Origin: CAVUCH01 sp963739995
Lineage (GTDB): Bacteria; Acidobacteriota; Vicinamibacteria; Vicinamibacterales; JAENWD01
NCBI GenBank assembly: GCA_963739995.1
Contig: CAVUCH010000019.1
Location: 1 to 64,000, forward strand
DNA length: 64,000 nucleotides
Reading direction: 5' to 3'
Shown here piece after piece: positions 56,839 to 64,000 of the stretch (positions are counted from its first letter, which is position 1; every line of letters starts with the position of its first letter). Position numbers and translations under genes: made by a program. Under the pieces are notes generated by a model, which saw only the letters and a list, made by a program, of their open reading frames with translations, was not told the DNA's origin and did not search any database.

Positions 56839-58491
56839 ATGGCAGGAGCAGAGCAGCGAGTGAAAGTCGAGGTAGCACGGGCACTCCCCACCGGGGCGAC
56901 CGACGTCGAGCCGCAGCGCGCCTTCCTGCAGGACCGCCTCGGCCTGTGGGCGTCCTGGGTATTCATCCTGTCGTTCGGGTTCTACGTGATCAATATGGTC
57001 ACGTCGCCTTTCGTTCGCCCGGGCGCGCCCCGGCTGGTCGACCTGATGCTCCAGACCGGCAACCTGGATCATCTGGCCGCCTCGCTCGTATTCGGTGGCC
57101 TGTGGGTCCTCACGCGGCGTGTGCCGCTGTCGATGCGAACGCTCCGGTGGCTCGACCTCTCGGCCCTCGTCGTCGGCTGTACGCTTTTCGCGTTGATGGG
57201 CGCGTACCTCATGCGGTTGCAGCTCATAGACGGGCTCGACGTGGCGATCGGCGCCTACGCCGGGCTCCTGGCCTGCGCGAACACGGTCATGGCCCGGGCG
57301 ATCACCGTGCCGAGCACCCCGCGCAGGACGCTGCTCGGGAGTGCCGCGGCCATGGCGCCGCTCGTCCCCGCGCTGGTATTTGCCGGCGGCGGTTCAACGG
57401 CCGGCGCCGTGAACGTGACGACGTGGTGCGCGGTGTCGATTGCGATCGCGACGGTGGGATCCCGCGTCATCTTCGGTCTGCGAACCGAAGCGGCGCGCGT
57501 GCGGCACCTCGGACAGTACACACTCGAGCGCCAGATCGGCGCCGGGGGCATGGGGGTGGTCTACCGTGCCAGCCACGCCATGCTGCGGCGGCCGACGGCC
57601 ATCAAGCTGCTGCCGCCCGATCGCGCGGGTGAGGCAAGCCTCCTCCGGTTCGAGCGCGAGGTGCAGATCACTGCCGAACTGAGCCATCCCAACACGGTCG
57701 CCATCTACGATTATGGGCGCACACCGGACGGCGTCTTCTATTACGCCATGGAGTATCTCGACGGCATCAATCTCGAAGACCTCGTCCGGCTGCACGGCGC
57801 GCAGCCGGCAGGGCGGGTGCTCGCCATCCTCGACCAGGTGTGCGGCGCTTTGAGCGAGGCGCACGAACGGGGCCTCGTGCACCGCGACATCAAGCCGGCG
57901 AACATCATCCTCACCGAGCGGGGCGGGGAGCCGGATGTGGCGAAGGTCGTGGACTTCGGTCTGGTGGATTCGTTCACGTCAGACGATCCGCGACTGACCG
58001 TCTCGACGCCGGGGGTGCTCACCGGCACGCCGCTGTACCTGTCGCCGGAGTCGCTGAGATCGCCCGAGGCGGCCGATCCGCGAGGCGATCTCTACGCGCT
58101 CGGTGCGGTGGGTTACTTCATGGTCACCGGCCGTCCCGTCTTCGAAGCCGGCACCATCGCAGAGATCATCGATCACCACCTTCACACCGCCCCGGTGCCG
58201 CCGTCGCAGCGGCTGGGACGCCCCGTGCCGCCGGATCTCGAGGCGCTGCTGCTGCAGTGCCTCCGGAAGCACCCCGACGATCGTCCCTCGAGTGCGCGCG
58301 CGCTCCGGGACGCGCTGCGCCGCTGCGACGAGGTGCGGCCATGGACGACCGGTGAGGCGGCGGTCTGGTGGGAGACCGTCCGGTCCGCCGCCCGGTCGGA
58401 TTCGGGCGCCCTTGTCTCTCCGAACGGACGCGTGACTCTCGATATCGATGTCACGAGCCGCATGACGCGGACAGCGGTTCCCACGATGTAG
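56839..58491 (+). CDS. Membrane Ser/Thr protein kinase with N-terminal multi-helix domain
   Basis: A 550-residue kinase of unusual order: the membrane part comes first. Six hydrophobic segments lie at about 36-56, 75-92, 105-128, 138-155, 163-185 and 190-212; the kinase follows (GAGGMG 234-239, Lys256, VHRDIKPAN 347-355, DFG 372-374, GTPLYLSPESL) up to residue 490. All catalytic residues are present. The C-terminal 60 residues are low complexity. The N-terminal block resembles the DUF-type six-helix sensors of acidobacterial kinases, perhaps a lipid or membrane-state sensor. Divergent to the FGE-kinase gene, 19 bases upstream of GH43. Confidence 0.9.
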   Translation: MAGAEQRVKVEVARALPTGATDVEPQRAFLQDRLGLWASWVFILSFGFYVINMVTSPFVRPGAPRLVDLMLQTGNLDHLAASLVFGGLWVLTRRVPLSMRTLRWLDLSALVVGCTLFALMGAYLMRLQLIDGLDVAIGAYAGLLACANTVMARAITVPSTPRRTLLGSAAAMAPLVPALVFAGGGSTAGAVNVTTWCAVSIAIATVGSRVIFGLRTEAARVRHLGQYTLERQIGAGGMGVVYRASHAMLRRPTAIKLLPPDRAGEASLLRFEREVQITAELSHPNTVAIYDYGRTPDGVFYYAMEYLDGINLEDLVRLHGAQPAGRVLAILDQVCGALSEAHERGLVHRDIKPANIILTERGGEPDVAKVVDFGLVDSFTSDDPRLTVSTPGVLTGTPLYLSPESLRSPEAADPRGDLYALGAVGYFMVTGRPVFEAGTIAEIIDHHLHTAPVPPSQRLGRPVPPDLEALLLQCLRKHPDDRPSSARALRDALRRCDEVRPWTTGEAAVWWETVRSAARSDSGALVSPNGRVTLDIDVTSRMTRTAVPTM

Positions 58492-58510
58492 GCCGGCGCT
58501 CTGTGATGGA

Positions 58511-59548
58511 ATGAGCTTCATGCTCACCGCATCGCTCCGCCGGCGCCTCGCGTTCGTCGCAATCGCGCTCCTGGTCGGCGCCGCCGGAGACGTCGCGGCA
58601 CGACCCGACTCCCAGCAGTACCTGTTCTCCTACTTCACCGGCAACGGCGAGGACGGCCTACACCTCGCCGCAAGCTCCGATGGCCTGACGTGGAGTCCGC
58701 TCAGGAACGGCGCCAGCTTCCTACAGCCACAGGTCGGCTCGAAGTTGATGCGGGATCCGTGCATCGTGCTGGGGCCCGACGGCACGTTCCACATGGTGTG
58801 GACCACGGGGTGGTGGGACACGGGAATTGGCCTGGCGCATTCGCGCGACCTCATCTCCTGGTCGGAACAACAGTGGGTGCCCGTGATGAAGCACGAACCT
58901 GCGGCGCTGAACGCCTGGGCGCCGGAAATCTTCCATGACGAGCAGGCGCAGGAATACCTGATTTTCTGGGCGAGCACCATTCCGGGCCGTTTTCCGCAGA
59001 CCGAGGAGAGCGGCGATGCACGGGACGACCAGCAGAAACTGAATCATCGCATCTACCTCGTCACCACGAAGGACTTCGTCACCTATTCACCGACGAGCCT
59101 CTTCTACGACGGCGGCTTCAACGTCATCGACGCGACAATCGTGAGGGCGGGGGCGGAGTTCGTCATGATCGTGAAGGACGAAACGAAGCGCCCGGTGGCC
59201 AGGAAGCACCTGCGGGTGACCCGCGCGCCGCGCGCGAGAGGACCGTACGGACCGGCCTCGCCTCCGATCTCAGCGGACTGGGTGGAAGGGCCCACCATCC
59301 TGAAGGTGGGCGAGCACTGGATCCTGTACTACGACGAATACACGCGCCACCGCTACGGGGCGATCCGATCGAACAACCTGCGGGACTGGACCGTGATCTC
59401 GGACCAGGTGCGGTTCCCTGCCGGCATGCGGCACGGGACCGCGTTCGCCGCGAGTGAGGCGATCATTCGCGCACTTGCTGAGCCCACGAATGCCCTCAAC
59501 GGCTCCGCATTCGCGCCCGGATGGCTGCATCGAGATCGGCCGTGGTGA
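58511..59548 (+). CDS. Secreted glycoside hydrolase family 43-like protein
   Basis: A 345-residue secreted protein; the signal peptide ends near GDVAARP. The five-bladed GH43-type propeller shows FSYFTGNGEDGLHLAASSDGL, LMRDPCIVLGPDGTFHMVWT (Asp82, likely base), AWAPEIFHDEQAQEYLIFWA, VIDATIVR (Asp207, pKa modulator) and WVEGPTILKVGEHWILYYDE (Glu259, likely acid). Enzymes of this fold cut arabinose, xylose or galactose linkages. The final 30 residues have less family character, and the gene overlaps the 3' end of the convergent peptidase gene by 53 bases. It follows the kinase gene by 19 bases and may be co-transcribed with it. Confidence 0.88.
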   Translation: MSFMLTASLRRRLAFVAIALLVGAAGDVAARPDSQQYLFSYFTGNGEDGLHLAASSDGLTWSPLRNGASFLQPQVGSKLMRDPCIVLGPDGTFHMVWTTGWWDTGIGLAHSRDLISWSEQQWVPVMKHEPAALNAWAPEIFHDEQAQEYLIFWASTIPGRFPQTEESGDARDDQQKLNHRIYLVTTKDFVTYSPTSLFYDGGFNVIDATIVRAGAEFVMIVKDETKRPVARKHLRVTRAPRARGPYGPASPPISADWVEGPTILKVGEHWILYYDEYTRHRYGAIRSNNLRDWTVISDQVRFPAGMRHGTAFAASEAIIRALAEPTNALNGSAFAPGWLHRDRPW

Positions 59549-60593
59549 ACCCGAAGCTGGTCAGCCCCTCATCCACGGTGCCGCTTGCTCCCAGCGACTG
59601 CAGGAATGCCGGCAGGTTCGGGCCCAGCCGCCGGATCACGACGCCCGCCGCCACGGCGCTTTCCGCATAGGCCAGGCCAGCCGCCGTGCTGTCGAGTTCG
59701 GAAAACCCGCGATCCAGAACCGAGAGCGGTATCGAATGTCGAGACTCGGCGAGAATTGCGTCCGCCCAGCGCGGGGCCTCCTCCGACAGGTTCACCGCCA
59801 GTCCCTCGTGCAGCCACGCAGGCACTCCTCGAGGGGCCACACGCTGGATGAGCGCGTGCACGAACTCGTGGAGCACGACACGATCGAGCGCCTCGGGCGC
59901 CTGCAGGCCGCCGCGCACGGCCAGCCGAATCCGTCCGTCATAGGCGCCGACGGCCCAGGTCGGGGCGCCCGTCACGTCTTGAAATTGCTGCTGCGTGTAG
60001 AGGATGACCGGTATGGTTTCCCCGGGATACGTGTTCAACCGCGCGCCGATCCGCCAGTACGCCGCTTCGAGCACCCGATGCACGCGGGCGGCGAGGTTGC
60101 GCTCCTCCGGTCCCTCGAACAGGAGGCTGAAGCGTCCGTCTCCTCCCTGCTCGTACCCGGCATGCAGCCGTGCCTCGGCGCGCCACTGCTCCAGGCGCTT
60201 CCGCATCTGAGCCACGCCGGACCCGTTCGCGGTCGCCCGCTCATAGAGGGTAATAGCGCCCTCCAGATCGCCCGACGCGTAGAGGATTTGCCCGAGGAGG
60301 GCCGCAGCCGCAGTGAAACGCGGCTCGAGTTGCAGCGCCCGAGCGAGGGGCGCACGCGCTTCGTCGCTCCGCTGCTGTCCCTGCAGCGCGATGCCGAGTC
60401 CGAGATGGAGCAGCGGATCGGCGGGCCGCGCTCGGAGTTCGGCCTGGAACCTTCGCTCAGCCCCTTCATGGTTGCCGGCGCGCAGCGCGTCCCACGCGGC
60501 GCCTGGCGGTCCCTCGACCGTCTGGGCGTTCACGTGATGCGTACCCCCGAGGAGAACCGCAATGCATCCGAGAACGCCGACGGCGATGCGCAT
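59496..60593 (-). CDS. TPR-containing secreted metallopeptidase (peptidase MA family)
   Basis: A 365-residue secreted protein. Signal MRIAVGVLGCIAVLLGG, then two to three TPR repeats (residues 30-125), then a gluzincin domain of the peptidase-MA type with HEFVHALIQR (242-251: His242, Glu243, His246) and the downstream HEGLAVNLSEE, whose Glu263 is the usual third zinc ligand. Open sequence upstream of 60593 in this frame lacks protein character, so the Met there is the start. Substrate unknown. Overlaps the GH43 gene tail to tail. Confidence 0.85.
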   Translation of the reverse strand: MRIAVGVLGCIAVLLGGTHHVNAQTVEGPPGAAWDALRAGNHEGAERRFQAELRARPADPLLHLGLGIALQGQQRSDEARAPLARALQLEPRFTAAAALLGQILYASGDLEGAITLYERATANGSGVAQMRKRLEQWRAEARLHAGYEQGGDGRFSLLFEGPEERNLAARVHRVLEAAYWRIGARLNTYPGETIPVILYTQQQFQDVTGAPTWAVGAYDGRIRLAVRGGLQAPEALDRVVLHEFVHALIQRVAPRGVPAWLHEGLAVNLSEEAPRWADAILAESRHSIPLSVLDRGFSELDSTAAGLAYAESAVAAGVVIRRLGPNLPAFLQSLGASGTVDEGLTSFGFTTADLDAAIRARMRSR

Positions 60594-60798
60594 CCGCGAA
60601 GCGGCGGCAAAGGGCGTACCTATCGGAACGGACCGCGGGCGGGAGCGGACGCACGGAACGAGACCAGGAAACGCGCTTCCGCTTGCACATGTGGGGGCCC
60701 GATTACGATTCCGTCGGCAGGCCGGCCCCTCTGAGAGCGTCAAGGCCCGACAGGCCTCTGAACCAGGCCGGGGCCAGCAGTCGTGGTTGCGGAGTCTG

Positions 60799-62097
60799 CT
60801 ACACGATGCCCGCGCCAACGCGATCCTGGGTGGGACGCTCCTCCGCCTTCCGCTGGCGGTACCCGCTCCCGCGGTACGTGGCGACCGGATCGATTGCGCC
60901 GCCAGCTGCCAGGCGCGCCGTGGCCAGTATCGGGGTGACGTCGGTGTGGTAAGCAGCCTTGAGCAGCGCCAGTGCGCCAAGCGCATCACAACGCTGCTGA
61001 GCGGCGGCGAGCGCCTCCCGGTCGACGAGATGCGCCTGCACGTAGGCACGCACGACCTCCATGGCACTGACCATCAGCGACTCGATCGGATCGGTCACAT
61101 TGTGTGATTGATCGATCATGTACGCGGGAGTGAACCCCTCGAGCCCTTCGAGCTCGGCATCCACCAGCTCGTTGAAGATCAGGAAGAGCTGAAACGGTTT
61201 GATGGAGCCCGCGTCGAGGTCGTCGTCTCCGTACTTGCTGTCGTTGAAGTGGAAGCCACCGAGTTTCTCGAGCTGCAGCAACCGCGCGACGACCATCTCG
61301 ATGTTCACGTTGGGCGCATGGTGGCCGAGATCCACCAGGCACCAGGCTTGCGGACCGAGCTCGCGCGCGCAGTAGTAGCTCGTCCCCCAGTCGCTGACGA
61401 CCGTGGAGTAGAAGGCCGGCTCGAACTCCTTGTGTTCGACGAACAGCCGCCAGTCGGCGGGCAGGGCGGAGTAGATCTCGCGCATGCTCGCCAGATACCG
61501 CTCGAGGGACCCGCGGATGTGCATCTGGCCGGCGAAGTTGCTGCCGTCGCCGATCCACACCGAGAGCGCCGTCGCTCCCACCGCCCTGCCGATCTGGATG
61601 CACTCCACGTTGTGCGCGACTGCCTGCCGGCGAACAGCCACGTCCGGATGGGAGAGGCTGCCGAACTTGTACGAGAGCGCCTGACCCGGCTGATCCTGGA
61701 AGGTGTTCGAGTTCATCGTGTCGAAGTGGAGCCCGCGCTCGGCCGCGAACGCCCGCAGCGCAGCCGGGTTCTCCGTGCGATCCCACGGGATGTGCAGCGA
61801 GACGGCCGGTGTCGCGCGAACCAGGCGGAAGATCACCGCGCAGTCGTCGAGCTTCTCGTGGATGTCCCGGGGCTCGCCCGGCCCGGGGAAACGGGCGAAG
61901 CGAGTGCCGCCGGTACCCACGCCCCAGGACGGTACGGCCACGGTGAACTTGGCCGCGCGCGCAACGAGCGCTTCGATATCGATGTGCGTGCGCCGCAGGA
62001 CCCGTGCGAGATGTTCGAAGTCCTCCTCGAGCGTGGTCCGGAGCTTCTGGTTGGCGGAGGCGATGTACTCGTCATCGATTCCGAAACGCGCTGCCAT
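60799..62097 (-). CDS. rhaI: L-rhamnose isomerase (RhaI type)
   Basis: A 432-residue TIM-barrel isomerase of the Pseudomonas stutzeri-type L-rhamnose isomerase family, which converts L-rhamnose to L-rhamnulose with divalent metal. Landmarks are SLHIPWDR, FDTMNSNTFQ, ALSVWIGDGSNFAGQ, LFVEHKEFEPAFY (metal glutamate), CLVDLGHHAPNVNIE and FHFNDSKYGDDDLDAG. The start at 62097 begins MAARFGIDDEYIAS, and a purine-rich stretch (GGAGGG) precedes it. The aldolase/dehydrogenase gene lies 43 bases upstream on the same strand, so this is a rhamnose operon extending to the right of the window. Confidence 0.92.
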   Translation of the reverse strand: MAARFGIDDEYIASANQKLRTTLEEDFEHLARVLRRTHIDIEALVARAAKFTVAVPSWGVGTGGTRFARFPGPGEPRDIHEKLDDCAVIFRLVRATPAVSLHIPWDRTENPAALRAFAAERGLHFDTMNSNTFQDQPGQALSYKFGSLSHPDVAVRRQAVAHNVECIQIGRAVGATALSVWIGDGSNFAGQMHIRGSLERYLASMREIYSALPADWRLFVEHKEFEPAFYSTVVSDWGTSYYCARELGPQAWCLVDLGHHAPNVNIEMVVARLLQLEKLGGFHFNDSKYGDDDLDAGSIKPFQLFLIFNELVDAELEGLEGFTPAYMIDQSHNVTDPIESLMVSAMEVVRAYVQAHLVDREALAAAQQRCDALGALALLKAAYHTDVTPILATARLAAGGAIDPVATYRGSGYRQRKAEERPTQDRVGAGIV

Positions 62098-62140
62098 GGT
62101 ATCCCTCCGTCACGACCACTCGAGTGTGCACGACCCGCAA

Positions 62141-64000
62141 CTACCGCAAGAACCCATCCTGCAGCCCGCCGTCCACCGGGATGATGTGCCCGGTGGTCTT
62201 CGCGAGGCGCCCGCTCACGAGCAGCAGAATCGCCTCTGCCTGATCCTCGGGCTCGATTGGAGACCCCGTGAGCGACCGTGTAGCGTAGAAGCCTGCCAGC
62301 CGGCCGCGCAGGTCGTCGGTCGACTCATCTTCGCCAAATGCGATCCCGTACTTCGCGAGCGATGCCACGACGCGATCCCTGGGGAACATCGTGCTCCCCT
62401 TGACGACCGTGGCCGGGGCCACGGCATTGACGCGGACGAGCGGCGCCATCTCGACCGCGAGCTCCCGAACGAGGTGGTTTGCCGCCGCCTTGCTCGTGTC
62501 GTATGCAAGGCTCCCCTTCTTTGCCACGACCGCATTCGCGCTGGTGGTCAGCACGATGGTGGCAGGGAGCCCCTGCCGCCGGAAGATCTGGTGCGCCTCG
62601 TCGGCCACGATGTAGGCCCCGGTAACGTTGATGCCAAAGGTGAGCGCCCACATCTGGTCCTCGACCCGTCCGTCCCTGTCCGGCGGTACGAAGATGCCGG
62701 CGGTGATGACCACCGCATCCAGGCCGCCGTACGCGAGCATCACGTCGGCAAACATCCGTCTCACGCTGCCCCGATCGGTGACGTCGCACGCGAGTCCGAT
62801 CGCCGGGCCACAGTTGCTGATGCCGGTGCCCGCCACGCCGATGCCCTCACCGTACCGGGTGACGATCTCACCGGCCGTCGCCTGCGCCGCCGCCGCGTCA
62901 CGATCCACGGCCACGATGTGTGCCCCCTCGCCAACCAGGCGATGCGCCGTGGCCTTGCCGATGCCGGCGCCGGCGCCGATGACCGCGATCACCTGGCGGT
63001 CGAGCTCCTTTTCGGGCGGCAGCCGGCGGAGCTTCGCCTCCTCGAGGTTCCAGTACCTCGATGTCGAAGGCCTCCTGCTGGTCCATCGCCTCGTACGTGT
63101 CGATGGCCTCCGCGCCCCGCATCACCTCGATGGCGCAGTTGTAGAACTCCGCGGTGACGCGCGATTCGCTCTTGTTCTTGCCCCAGGCCACCATCCCAAG
63201 CCCTGGAATCAGCATCACCGTCGGATTGGGATCGCGCATCGGCGGCGAATCGGGACGCCGGCAGCGGTTGTAGTAGGCGACGTAGTCCTGGCGGTACGCG
63301 TCGAGATACGCGGGCAATGCCGCTTTCAGCGCCTCGACGTCGCCCCCTGCCGGATCCCACTCGACGAACAGCGGCTTGATCTTCGTGCGCAGGAAGTGGT
63401 CCGGGCAGGAGGTGCCGAGCGCGGCCAGCCGCGGCGCGTCGTGGCTGTTCACGAAGCGCAGCATCCGATCGTCGTGCTGGACCGTGGCGACGAACCGGCG
63501 CGAGGCCGAGATCTGGCCGCGGAGCACCGGCACGAGCTCCGCGAGGATGTGGACCCGCTCCGCCTCGGCGATCGGCGCGTGCTTCTGTCCGCCAAACGTC
63601 CGATCGCCGCGGTCGTGCCGCTCGATGTACTCGGTCGCCCGATCGATGATCTCGAGCGCCGTCTCGTAGCACGTCTTGTCGTCGTTGCTCCATGAGCTCA
63701 TGCCGTGGTGTCCGAGCAGCACACCCTTTGCGCCCGGATGCTGCGCGATCAGACGTTCGATCATCAGCCCGATATCGAAGCCGGGCCGCTGCCAGGGGAC
63801 GTAAACGACGTCATCGCCGTAAATCTCGGCGCACAGCCGCTCCTGGTTCACCGAGGCGGCGACGGCAATGACCGCGTTCGGATGCAGGTGGTCTACATGC
63901 TGGTACGGGACGAACGTGTGCAGCGGCGTGTCGATCGAGCAGGCCCGCGGATTCAGGTTGAAGACGCAGTGGCTGTACATCGGGTACATCGCGTCCTCGA
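62141..64000 (-). CDS. rhaD: Bifunctional rhamnulose-1-phosphate aldolase / short-chain dehydrogenase, partial, one frame break
   Basis: The class II aldolase domain (FNLNPRACSIDTPLHTFVPY, HHGMSSW, PGLGMVAWGKNKSESRVTAE) enters from the right edge, so the N-terminus is missing. It should run straight into the dehydrogenase: a shift of one base at plus-strand 63053-63057 (CAGTACC, one C too many) turns the conserved EYWNLEEAKLRRLPPEKELD linker into nonsense. Downstream is a complete SDR (VIGAGAGIGKATAHRLVGEG, SLAYDTSKAAANHLVRELAV, ending HIIPVDGGLQDGFLR). The fusion cleaves rhamnulose-1-phosphate to DHAP and L-lactaldehyde and oxidises the aldehyde. It precedes the rhamnose isomerase gene in one operon. 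Confidence 0.88.

Noticed and set aside
61703..63157. Plus-strand frame of 484 codons across the rhamnose genes
   Set aside because: Antisense to rhaI/rhaD with no recognisable domain.
1..64000. CRISPR arrays, tRNA or rRNA genes
   Set aside because: No regularly spaced short repeats, no tRNA-like T-loop context and no rRNA sequence were seen on either strand.

Overview
This 64 kb window is high-GC bacterial chromosome that looks like an Acidobacteriota genome, most likely a Vicinamibacteria-type soil lineage. I infer this from gene content, not from a marker gene: three large MacB/FtsX-like orphan permeases of the acidobacterial 'ADOP' type (one in a PadR-permease operon), TonB-dependent receptors with an N-terminal carboxypeptidase-regulatory domain, ASPIC/UnbV (CRTAC1-like) proteins, many Tat-exported enzymes, Ser/Thr kinases with unusual fusions, and GH127/GH1/GH43/rhamnose sugar catabolism. 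I see no rRNA, tRNA or CRISPR array.

Layout. 0-5 kb: a frame-interrupted TIR-like immune-type effector at the left edge, a GH127 arabinofuranosidase and an exported alpha/beta hydrolase. 5-9.5 kb: a gene graveyard with the tail of a kinase/hydrolase gene, a shattered ADOP permease, a 5' stub of a Gfo/Idh/MocA oxidoreductase, a possible winged-helix stub and a DUF456 tail. Living genes for a homocysteine methyltransferase, a small barrel protein and an exported protein sit among them, and two 40-bp direct repeats lie at truncation points. 9.7-13 kb: SnoaL-like, YdeI-like, DUF983 and a glutathione-independent formaldehyde dehydrogenase. 13-19.3 kb: GH1 beta-glucosidase, then a tight plus-strand run of SelA/DgaE-like PLP enzyme, amidohydrolase, RidA and ApbE, at least three of them with export signals. 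19.3-30.8 kb: a minus-strand run of TonB receptor, UnbV-thioredoxin-like-TPR protein, UnbV protein, DUF362 protein and an unknown secreted protein. 31-46.6 kb: three ADOP permeases, a Crp/Fnr regulator with a hemerythrin-like protein, an MFS transporter, a sigma/anti-sigma pair and an RsbU-like phosphatase. 47-53.6 kb: an output-less dCache sensor with an HbpS/GlcG heme-binding protein, a Gfo/Idh oxidoreductase, an AlkZ-related protein and a DoxX-hydrolase-YCII operon. 53.7-58.5 kb: two divergent Ser/Thr kinases, one fused to an FGE-sulfatase-like domain and a hydrolase. 58.5-64 kb: GH43, a TPR-metallopeptidase, L-rhamnose isomerase and a bifunctional rhamnulose-1-phosphate aldolase/dehydrogenase running off the right edge.

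Two cross-cutting patterns stand out. First, about ten otherwise well-preserved genes are broken by single-base indels; three of these fall in the same plus-strand heptamer CAGTACC, which suggests systematic sequencing error at a particular (perhaps modified) motif. Second, three copies of a ~90 bp hairpin-forming core lie in intergenic DNA, two of them inside MITE-like elements with terminal inverted repeats; the third appears to supply the start codon of the AlkZ-related gene.
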